DNA of 14,354 nucleotides from SIG450 sp045658425 (GTDB lineage Bacteria > Bacillota > Clostridia > UMGS1840 > HGM11507), in NCBI GenBank assembly GCA_045658425.1, contig JAZOVB010000092.1:1-14354 (forward strand), given 5' to 3'. Position 1 is the stretch's first letter. Each line of letters starts with the position of its first letter. The notes below the pieces were generated by a model. It was not told the origin of the DNA, did no database searches, and was given only the letters and a program-made list of their open reading frames with translations. This document shows positions 5,717 through 11,969 of this stretch, piece by piece. Both the position numbers and the translations under genes were made by a program.

Positions 5717-6706
5717 ATGTCATATATACCGCCATATCAAATAACAGATAGAATATTATCACTTGTGGCTGAGATTTCAGAAAAAATCGGTAAAATTAAC
5801 GAGCGTACCAATTTAGATTCAAAACCGCATTTGCGTAAGAACAATAAAATTAGGTCTATTCATTCATCTCTTAAAATTGAGGCTAATTCTTTATCGTTAG
5901 ATGAAGTACGTGATGTTATTAACGGTCGTACCGTTATTGGTGCGCGTAAGGAAATACAAGAGGTTAAAAACGCCTATGCCGCTTATGAGCAAATTGGAAA
6001 GTTTGATATTTATGACTTAGAAGATTTTAAGCGTTTACACGGCATTATGACTAAATATATTGAGGATGAAAGCGGTAGCTTCCGTAAGGGAGAAGAAGGC
6101 GTCTTTAATGGTGATACGTGTATATTTATGGCACCGCCGGCACGTTTCGTTCCTGAACAGATGCAAAATTTATTTGATTGGATGAAGGATTCTAACGAAA
6201 AAGTACATCCTTTAATTTTAGCATCTGTATTTCACTACGAATTTGTTTTTATCCATCCCTTTTCAGATGGTAACGGAAGAATGGCAAGACTTTGGCACAC
6301 AGCAATACTTGCTGCATGGAAACCTATGTTTGAATTTATTCCGATTGAAAGCCAAATAGAGAAGTTTCAGGATGGGTACTATAATGCAATTGCTAAATGT
6401 CATGTTGACGGTGCCAGTACTGTATTTATTGAGTTTATGCTAACACAGATTAGTGCGGTATTGGATGAAATATTAAATACTGCCGGTTATTCTTCTGACA
6501 ATCTTTCGGAATATGTTAAAAAGTTACTTTCAGTTATGGAATATGATACTCCATATACTGCAAATGTTATTTTGGATCTATTAGAGCTTAAATCAAAAGA
6601 AACGCTTCGCAAAAACTATTTAGGCCCTGCTATTGAGAATGGTCTTATTAAAATGACCTTGCCCGATAAACCTAATAGTAGAAATCAGAGATATATTAAG
6701 ATATAA
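5717..6706 (+). CDS. Fic domain protein, class II (putative AMP-transferase)
   Basis: 329 residues. The Fic core carries a complete catalytic motif HPFSDGNGRMAR at 180-191 (catalytic His180; Asp184, Asn186 and Arg188 for phosphate binding) and a flap around FMAPPARFVP (137-146). Upstream, SSLKIEAN (50-57) matches the inhibitory helix (S/T)xxxE(G/N) of class II Fic proteins with Ser51 and Glu55, though Ala56 replaces Gly/Asn. The C-terminus (about 262-329, ending PNSRNQRYIKI) resembles the winged-helix domain of stand-alone Fic proteins. Such enzymes usually attach AMP to hydroxyl groups of target proteins in the cytosol; the target is unknown. AGGGGA lies 6 nt before the ATG. The helicase gene starts 11 nt after its stop, so the two are co-transcribed. 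Confidence 0.93.
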   Translation: MSYIPPYQITDRILSLVAEISEKIGKINERTNLDSKPHLRKNNKIRSIHSSLKIEANSLSLDEVRDVINGRTVIGARKEIQEVKNAYAAYEQIGKFDIYDLEDFKRLHGIMTKYIEDESGSFRKGEEGVFNGDTCIFMAPPARFVPEQMQNLFDWMKDSNEKVHPLILASVFHYEFVFIHPFSDGNGRMARLWHTAILAAWKPMFEFIPIESQIEKFQDGYYNAIAKCHVDGASTVFIEFMLTQISAVLDEILNTAGYSSDNLSEYVKKLLSVMEYDTPYTANVILDLLELKSKETLRKNYLGPAIENGLIKMTLPDKPNSRNQRYIKI

Positions 6707-6717
6707 GAGGAATGTTT

Positions 6718-8289
6718 ATGGAATGGATTTTAGCTATATTAATAGCAATTATTGCTATAATCTTATATAAACTTAAAAGCGATTCAAAAAAGTTTGAAAA
6801 TTTATTATTAGAACAAAAAGAAGAAATTAAAAATCTTCGTTCGCAAAATCTAAAATTAGAGGAAGAGCTAAAAAATTTCACTGAGATTGGTAACGATTCT
6901 AAGCAATTAAATGATACTGTCTCACAAGAAGAACAAGAACTTCATATTGCAGAAACTTTAGAAACCATAGTAGGAAAAGGCATTGCGCATACAGATTTAG
7001 ATAGCGAACAAAAATACATATTTGATTTAATGACAAATAGCAATAAAAATCTGTTTGTTACAGGTAAGGCAGGAACAGGTAAAAGCTATCTTTTAAGACT
7101 TTTTGTAGAGCTAGCTCGTAAAAAGACATTAGTGATGGCACCTACGGGTATAGCGGCATTAAATGCTAACGGTGTTACAGTACATTCGGTATTTGGGTTT
7201 CATAATTTAGTAAATATTAGTATAGATAATCTTAACGAAGACACCTTACGTTTAAAATCCGAAAACAGAAAAGTGCTGAAGAATGTTGAAACTATATTGA
7301 TAGATGAAATTTCAATGGTTCGTTCTGATGTTTTTCAAAAAATGGATAAAATAATGAAACTTGTAAACAGATGTGATTTGCCATTTGGTGGAAAACAAAT
7401 AATACTTTTTGGAGATCTTTATCAATTGCCGCCGGTTGTAAAAAGAAATGAAAGCGAATATTTAAAAGATAATTTTAGGGGAAAGTATTTTTTCAATACA
7501 AATGCATATAAAGATGGTGACTTTGAATTTTACGAATTATCGATTAATCATAGACAAAAGAGTGATGAATGCTTTTTTGATATTCTTAATGGAATTCGTG
7601 AAGGAAAATTGTCTGATGATGATTTAAACAAATTAAATGAACGAAATGAATATGAACCATCTGAACTTCGGCGTGTGATTCGTATTCTTCCTCTAAAAAA
7701 TCATGTCGATCGTATAAACAAAAATGAACTTGATAAAATCTCGGCACCGGAATATGAATTTAAAAGTAGCATAATATATCACAAGGAAAAAATAACTTTT
7801 GATATTGAAAACAATATGCCTATTTCGGAAACTCTGAAGTTGAAGTTAGGTGCATTGGTTATGATGGTAACCAACGATGAAAACCATCGTTGGGTTAACG
7901 GTACATTAGGAATAGTATCCAGCGTTAGTGCTACTGGTGTAAAGGTAACTATTAATGATAGAGAGTATGAGATTTCAAAAGCTGCATTTGAACATCAAGA
8001 AGCTAAATATGAAGATGGAGAAATAAAATATGAAACCGTTTGTGAGGTTGAACAATATCCTATTGTATTAGCTTATGCAATAACCATTCATAAATCACAA
8101 GGTATGACTTATAAACGAATTGCTTGTGATGTATCAAAATGTTTTGAGTCCGGTCAAGCTTACGTTGCGTTATCAAGATGCACAACTTTAAATGGACTGT
8201 ATCTTTTAGAGAAAGTTAATGCAAGTGCATTAAAGGTAGATAACGAAATTATAGAATTTTATAAAACTCAAAAAGCATCAATTAATTAA
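6718..8289 (+). CDS. Membrane-anchored Pif1-like SF1B helicase
   Basis: 523 residues. Residues 2-17 (EWILAILIAIIAIILY) are one membrane helix followed by basic KLK, then a charged coiled coil to about 56 and a linker. The helicase follows: GKAGTGKS Walker A (116-123), APTGIAA (141-147), DEISM (196-200), GDLYQLPPV (232-240), NHRQ (277-280), and motifs V/VI as AYAITIHKSQGMT (452-464) and YVALSRC (482-488). This is the Pif1 signature, so an ATP-driven 5'-3' DNA helicase is expected, held on the cytoplasmic face of the membrane. Bacterial Pif1/RecD2 proteins normally lack an anchor; RmuC and RNase Y share this TM-plus-coiled-coil layout. Start ATG 6718 is preferred because GAGG (6707-6710) is 7 nt away; an ATG at 6712 is too close. 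Second gene of the Fic operon. Confidence 0.92.
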   Translation: MEWILAILIAIIAIILYKLKSDSKKFENLLLEQKEEIKNLRSQNLKLEEELKNFTEIGNDSKQLNDTVSQEEQELHIAETLETIVGKGIAHTDLDSEQKYIFDLMTNSNKNLFVTGKAGTGKSYLLRLFVELARKKTLVMAPTGIAALNANGVTVHSVFGFHNLVNISIDNLNEDTLRLKSENRKVLKNVETILIDEISMVRSDVFQKMDKIMKLVNRCDLPFGGKQIILFGDLYQLPPVVKRNESEYLKDNFRGKYFFNTNAYKDGDFEFYELSINHRQKSDECFFDILNGIREGKLSDDDLNKLNERNEYEPSELRRVIRILPLKNHVDRINKNELDKISAPEYEFKSSIIYHKEKITFDIENNMPISETLKLKLGALVMMVTNDENHRWVNGTLGIVSSVSATGVKVTINDREYEISKAAFEHQEAKYEDGEIKYETVCEVEQYPIVLAYAITIHKSQGMTYKRIACDVSKCFESGQAYVALSRCTTLNGLYLLEKVNASALKVDNEIIEFYKTQKASIN

Positions 8290-8302
8290 TTGTTTAGTCG
8301 AT

Positions 8303-8335
8303 AAAAGGTGTGAACTTAATATGGTTCCACCTTTT
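8303..8335 (+). terminator. Probable terminator of the fic-helicase operon
   Basis: AAAAGGTG (8303-8310), one bulged T, GAAC (8312-8315), an 8-nt loop, then GTTC (8324-8327) and CACCTTTT (8328-8335), starting 13 nt after the helicase stop. The stem is good but the T-run is short. Confidence 0.65.
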
Positions 8336-8469
8336 ATGATTGCCTATACCACCAACCTAAAGCTATATGCAAACTGCTTTTAGTGGCTGTTTGTAGTTCG
8401 GTATTTACAAGCAAACACCTTTTTAAAAATTTTCTTTTAAGATAGGTCAACTTTAAAGTATGTGCTTTT
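8336..8469. other. Non-coding gap after the helicase operon
   Basis: No credible reading frame. Weak stem potential is seen around AAACTGC (about 8370-8376) with GCTGTTT (8386-8392), which has one mismatch. Nothing else is recognised. Confidence 0.4.
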
Positions 8470-8526
8470 GTTACGCACCTTTTGAAAGTGCGTAACCCAC
8501 TATGACACTTTCAAACCGAAAGTGTC
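8470..8526. other. Two tandem hairpins with a competing third pairing
   Basis: Hairpin A: GTTACGCAC (8470-8478) with GTGCGTAAC (8488-8496), 9 bp perfect. Hairpin B: GACACTTTC (8504-8512) with GAAAGTGTC (8518-8526), 9 bp perfect, followed by AATTTTTA. TTTGAAAGTG (8481-8490) is also exactly complementary to CACTTTCAAA (8506-8515), a 10-bp pairing that would break both A and B. It lies in the convergent gap between the helicase and zinc-ribbon genes. Either a structured RNA, a terminator cluster, or DNA hairpins from a mobile element end. Confidence 0.7.
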
Positions 8527-8549
8527 AATTTTTATATAAAAAGAAAGCA

Positions 8550-8595
8550 GGGAGAACACTTCTTTACGAAGTGTCTCCCTAGGGTTCTGTTTTTT
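8550..8595. repeat. Right copy of inverted 16-bp box plus hairpin; bidirectional terminator
   Basis: GGGAGA-A-CACTTC (8550-8562) pairs with GAAGTGTCTCCC (8568-8579): 12 bp with one bulged A. It is followed by TAGGGTTCTGTTTTTT (8580-8595), the exact reverse complement of 5381-5396. The loop keeps the CGTAA seen in the left copy when read on the minus strand, although the stem sequence differs. On the minus strand it follows the zinc-ribbon stop and is trailed by GCTTTCTTTTTAT, so it can terminate in both directions. Confidence 0.8.
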
Positions 8596-8597
8596 AT

Positions 8598-9161
8598 TTA
8601 ATCTAGATTAAACCAGTTTTCGCTCTTTTCTGTGCTTGTAAGAGCGGGTGTAAAGGTCATCATGGTTTTATCTTTATTGAATTTTATTTTTATAGTCTTT
8701 CTAAGTTCTTCTACATATATTTCGTCACTCGAAACCACTTTATAATCATAGCTGGCAATTTCTTTATCTACATAAGTGCTGTCAAACAGGTAATCTATTT
8801 CGTCATCATCAAAATCAAGTACAAGTGTATAGTAGGTTTTTCCTGAGTTTTCTACTCTTTCCCAGTCTTTTAGCAGTTCTTTTTGTAATTTTTTCTTGCC
8901 CATATTACCTGATATTAAAAAGGCTGAAACTATTACTATAATAAGAGCTAAAATACCTGCCGCTATACCAATTATAATTGGTTTTTTAGATTTTTTAACA
9001 ACAATAACAGGGCTTGTCGGTGTGCACATTTGAGCATAAACAGGCTCAGAAGTTTGAACGGTTTCTTCATTTACAGTGCTTTCTGCCTCTACGGGCGTAC
9101 CGCAACCGGCACAAAATTTATTTCCCCCTGTTATTTCTTTACCGCATTTACTACAGAACAT
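8598..9161 (-). CDS. Zinc-ribbon domain membrane protein
   Basis: 187 residues. An N-terminal zinc ribbon has Cys3, Cys6, Cys17 and Cys20 (CSKCGKEI..KFCAGCG). A flexible Thr/Glu/Val-rich linker follows, then a KKSKK basic patch and one membrane helix at about 61-84, and a C-terminal domain of about 100 residues rich in Asp, Lys and Tyr with no recognised motif. The topology is probably zinc ribbon inside and C-terminal domain outside. Such proteins are common in Clostridia and mostly uncharacterised. AAGGAGG stands about 7 nt before the ATG. It is divergently transcribed from the MATE exporter from a shared promoter region, which suggests joint control. Confidence 0.85.
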   Translation of the reverse strand: MFCSKCGKEITGGNKFCAGCGTPVEAESTVNEETVQTSEPVYAQMCTPTSPVIVVKKSKKPIIIGIAAGILALIIVIVSAFLISGNMGKKKLQKELLKDWERVENSGKTYYTLVLDFDDDEIDYLFDSTYVDKEIASYDYKVVSSDEIYVEELRKTIKIKFNKDKTMMTFTPALTSTEKSENWFNLD

Positions 9162-9190
9162 TAAATTTCCTCCTTAAATAGTATATATTT

Positions 9191-9219
9191 ATAATAACAT
9201 TTTAGTTGACAATTGTCAA
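9191..9219 (-). promoter_or_regulatory. Promoter of the zinc-ribbon gene
   Basis: On the minus strand: TTGACA (9214-9219), 17-bp spacer, TATTAT (9191-9196). The -35 is half of a palindrome shared with the MATE promoter. Confidence 0.75.
9206..9219. promoter_or_regulatory. Palindromic operator candidate between divergent promoters
   Basis: TTGACAATTGTCAA is a perfect 14-bp palindrome in which each half is the -35 box of one of two divergent promoters. One dimeric repressor bound here would silence both genes. MarR-type regulators of efflux pumps use palindromes of similar size, but no regulator gene is adjacent. Confidence 0.6.
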
Positions 9220-9235
9220 ATTTTGTGTCTATTAT
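9206..9235 (+). promoter_or_regulatory. Promoter of the MATE gene
   Basis: TTGACA (9206-9211), 18-bp spacer, TATTAT (9230-9235). A closer consensus TATAAT at 9233-9238 would need a 21-bp spacer. Confidence 0.75.
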
Positions 9236-9277
9236 AATTATATATAAATTAGATTAATTAAAAAGAGAGTAATCAAA

Positions 9278-10660
9278 ATGCATAGTCTTATAGTAAGGGA
9301 TAAAAGCTTTTATAAAAAAGTGGCGGCAATCGCCATACCTATAGCTCTTCAGGGGCTTATTACCAACGGCGTAAATATGATGGATACAATTATGGTGGGA
9401 AAGGTAGGAGAAACTCAGCTTTCTGCGGTTTCACTGGCTAATCAGTTTATCACAATTTTCCATATATTCTGTATGGGTATAGGTATGGGTGCGTCTGTAC
9501 TGGTTTCCCGTTACTACGGTATGAAAGATTCCTCGTCACTTAAAAAGACTGTGGCTATAATGCTTCGACTTTGTATTATTCTTTCGGCTGTTTTTTCTGT
9601 TGCCACCTTTATTATGCCGCAGCAGATAATGAAGATATATACTGTGGAAGCGGATATAATAGCATACGGAGTTAGATATCTTAAGTATTCCGTTGCAAGC
9701 TATCTGCTTTTAGGTCTTTCTATTACTTGTACCATAGTTCTTCGTAATGTAGACCAGGTTAAAATACCGCTATACACATCTATTGGTGCATTTTTTGTAA
9801 ATGTAGGCGCAAACTATATTTTTATTTTTGGTAAACTGGGTGCTCCTAAAATGGATGTAGCGGGAGCGGCACTTGGAACTCTTATTGCAAGAATTTTCGA
9901 GTTTTCGGTAATATGCGGATATCTTTTCTTTAAGGATAAAAAAATAGGTTTTAAAATAAGGGATATATTTATGTCGGTAGGTGTTCTTTGGAAAGAATAT
10001 ATAAGAATAAGTATACCTGTTTTAATAAGTGATGGTATTTTAGCCCTTGGAAATAACTCGGTTGCTATGGTTATAGGAAGACTGGGGGAAAGCTTTGTGG
10101 CAGCCAATGCAGTAACTGCTGTTACACAACAGTTAAGCTCGGTTATGATACAGGGCTTTTCTCAGGCAGGTGCTATTGTTACTGGCTATACACTGGGTGA
10201 GGGAAGCAGAAAAAAGGCTCTGGACCAAGGGTATGCTTTTCTTGGCATAGGTTTTGTTTTCGGTATTATTTCTGCAGGCATAATTATGCTTATAAGCTCG
10301 CCTATGATAGCGGCCTATAATCTTTCCAGTCAGACACAAAATATTGCAAGAGAGCTTATGTGGTCAATAAGTATTATAGTAGTTTTTCAGGCTACTAACA
10401 GCATTATGACTAAGGGTGTGCTCAGAGGCGGCGGAGATACAAAAATTCTTATGATTGCAGATAATATTTTTCTTTGGGTGGCAAGCGTGCCCCTTGGTAT
10501 TCTTGCAGGCCTTGTTTTTCATTTGCCAGCCTTTTGGATATATTTCGCTTTAAAAATTGACCAGGTACTAAAGGCGTTTTGGTGCATAATCAGACTTCGA
10601 AGCGGAAAATGGATAAAGAAAATACGAAGTGATGATGAAATTGAAAAAGAAAAATGTTAA
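9278..10660 (+). CDS. MATE family efflux transporter
   Basis: 460 residues, the usual length, with about 12 membrane helices in two MatE halves. Family features are visible: IAIPIALQGLITNGVNMMDTIMVGKVG near the N-terminus, GMGIGASVLVSRYYG-like text in helix 2, and the second-half counterpart ISIPVLISDGILALGNNSVAMVIGRLG. The end KGVLRGGGDTK is also typical. It probably exports cationic or hydrophobic compounds in exchange for Na+ or H+; the substrate is not predictable. AAAGAGAG precedes the ATG by about 8 nt. Expression is probably tied to the divergent zinc-ribbon gene through the 9206-9219 palindrome. Confidence 0.93.
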   Translation: MHSLIVRDKSFYKKVAAIAIPIALQGLITNGVNMMDTIMVGKVGETQLSAVSLANQFITIFHIFCMGIGMGASVLVSRYYGMKDSSSLKKTVAIMLRLCIILSAVFSVATFIMPQQIMKIYTVEADIIAYGVRYLKYSVASYLLLGLSITCTIVLRNVDQVKIPLYTSIGAFFVNVGANYIFIFGKLGAPKMDVAGAALGTLIARIFEFSVICGYLFFKDKKIGFKIRDIFMSVGVLWKEYIRISIPVLISDGILALGNNSVAMVIGRLGESFVAANAVTAVTQQLSSVMIQGFSQAGAIVTGYTLGEGSRKKALDQGYAFLGIGFVFGIISAGIIMLISSPMIAAYNLSSQTQNIARELMWSISIIVVFQATNSIMTKGVLRGGGDTKILMIADNIFLWVASVPLGILAGLVFHLPAFWIYFALKIDQVLKAFWCIIRLRSGKWIKKIRSDDEIEKEKC

Positions 10661-10671
10661 AATTCAAACAA
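10654..10671. promoter_or_regulatory. Rex-like inverted repeat upstream of fucO
   Basis: ATGTTAA-AATT-CAAACAA matches 11 of 14 fixed positions of the Rex box TTGTTAA-N4-TTAACAA and lies 6 bp before the -35 of fucO. Rex represses fermentative alcohol dehydrogenases when NADH is low. A second inverted repeat, AATTCAA (10661-10667) with TTGAATT (10677-10683), overlaps the -35. Assignment rests on motif likeness only. Confidence 0.35.
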
Positions 10672-10676
10672 AATTC

Positions 10677-10705
10677 TTGAATTATTTGCCAATGTAATAT
10701 ACAAT
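10677..10705 (+). promoter_or_regulatory. fucO promoter
   Basis: TTGAAT (10677-10682), 17-bp spacer, TACAAT (10700-10705), then AAAGGAG at 10724-10730 as ribosome site. Confidence 0.75.
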
Positions 10706-10738
10706 AAATAAAAAACAAACTATAAAGGAGTTTTTGAA

Positions 10739-11884
10739 ATGAACAGATTTGTACTTAACGAAACCTCTTATCATGGCGCAGGAGCAGTAGCTGCAGTAGC
10801 TGATGAAATTATAGCACGCGGCTTTAAAAAGGCTTTTGTTGCTTCTGACCCTGACCTTATCAAGTTCGGCGTAACTAAGAAGGTTACCGATGTTCTTGAT
10901 AACGCAAAAATCGCTTATGAAATTTTCTCTGAAATTAAGCCCAACCCTACTATTGAAAATGTACAGGCAGGTGTTGAAGCTTTCAAGGCTGCAGGTGCTG
11001 ACTGTATCGTAGCTATCGGCGGCGGTTCTTCTATGGATACTGCTAAGGCTATCGGTATTATTATCACTAACCCCGAGTATGCTGATGTTCGCTCTCTTGA
11101 GGGCGTTGCTCCTACAAAGAATAAGTGTGTTCCTATTATTGCTGTTCCTACCACTGCAGGTACTGCTGCTGAGGTTACCATTAACTATGTTATCACCGAT
11201 GTTCAGAACAATCGTAAAATGGTTTGCGTAGACGTTCACGATATTCCTGTTGTTGCTGTTGTTGACCCTGATATGATGGCTACTATGCCTAAGGGACTTA
11301 CCGCTGCTACCGGTATGGATGCTCTTACCCACGCTATTGAAGGTTATATCACCAAGGGCGCTTGGGAGCTTTCCGATATGTTCCACTTAAAGGCTATTGA
11401 AATTATTGCTCGTTCACTTCGTGGTGCAGTAAACGGCGAGGCTGATGGCAGAGACGGTATGGCTCTCGGTCAGTATGTTGCAGGTATGGGCTTTAGTAAC
11501 GTTGGCCTTGGTATTGTTCACTCTATGGCTCATCCCCTCGGTGCTCTTTATGATACTCCTCACGGTGTAGCAAATGCTATTATTCTTCCTACCGTTATGG
11601 AATATAATGCAGAGGCTACAGGTGATAAGTATAAGTACATCGCTGCTGCTATGGGTGTTAAGGGAACAGAGAATATGTCTGTAGAAGAATACAGAAAAGC
11701 TGCAATAGATGCTGTTAAACAGCTTTCTATTGATGTTGGCATTCCTGCTGACCTTAAGGAAATTGTAAAGGAAGAAGATGTTGCATTCCTTGCACAGTCT
11801 GCCTTTGATGATGCTTGCCGTCCCGGTAATCCTAAGGATACCAGCGTAGAAGATATAACTGCTCTTTATAAGAGTCTGCTGTAA
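10739..11884 (+). CDS. fucO: Lactaldehyde reductase / Fe-dependent 1,2-propanediol dehydrogenase
   Basis: 381 residues, group III iron-dependent alcohol dehydrogenase, close in length and sequence to E. coli FucO. Shared stretches include NPTI, PTTAGTAAEVTINYVITD, ATGMDALTHAIEGYIT, MALGQYVAGMGFSNVGLG and PHGVANAI. NAD-binding GGGSSMD is at 94-100. Iron ligands by alignment are Asp194, His198, His261 and His275. It reduces lactaldehyde, formed from fucose or rhamnose, to 1,2-propanediol with NADH; related alcohols are possible. Codon use is markedly more biased (GCT, GGT, AAG, CGT) than in neighbouring genes, which points to high expression. It has its own promoter and terminator. Confidence 0.92.
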   Translation: MNRFVLNETSYHGAGAVAAVADEIIARGFKKAFVASDPDLIKFGVTKKVTDVLDNAKIAYEIFSEIKPNPTIENVQAGVEAFKAAGADCIVAIGGGSSMDTAKAIGIIITNPEYADVRSLEGVAPTKNKCVPIIAVPTTAGTAAEVTINYVITDVQNNRKMVCVDVHDIPVVAVVDPDMMATMPKGLTAATGMDALTHAIEGYITKGAWELSDMFHLKAIEIIARSLRGAVNGEADGRDGMALGQYVAGMGFSNVGLGIVHSMAHPLGALYDTPHGVANAIILPTVMEYNAEATGDKYKYIAAAMGVKGTENMSVEEYRKAAIDAVKQLSIDVGIPADLKEIVKEEDVAFLAQSAFDDACRPGNPKDTSVEDITALYKSLL

Positions 11885-11900
11885 TTTTAAAAAAAGGTAG

Positions 11901-11932
11901 TATAGGCGTTGGGTATATACTCAGCGTCTATA
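11901..11932 (+). terminator. Probable fucO terminator
   Basis: TATAGGCGTTG (11901-11911) pairs with CAGCGTCTATA (11922-11932) using two G-T wobbles, around a loop that contains GTATATAC. It is followed by TTTTAAAATTTT. It begins 16 nt after the fucO stop. Confidence 0.65.
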
Positions 11933-11969
11933 TTTTAAAATTTTAAAATACCATCTTAAGAGGTGCAAT

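Noticed and set aside
6712..6717. ATG 6712 as helicase start
   Set aside because: Only one base separates it from the AGAGG site; ATG 6718 has the normal 7-nt spacing.
8470..8526. Integron attC site
   Set aside because: The stems lack the RYYYAAC/GTTRRRY core boxes and no integrase is present.
9233..9238. Perfect TATAAT as -10 of the MATE promoter
   Set aside because: It would be 21 bp from TTGACA; TATTAT at 9230 has an 18-bp spacer.
10682..11386. Long minus-strand open frame (234 codons) opposite fucO
   Set aside because: It is the antisense shadow of a strongly codon-biased gene. The protein is Ser/Asn-rich with no recognisable domain and the plus frame is a clear FucO.
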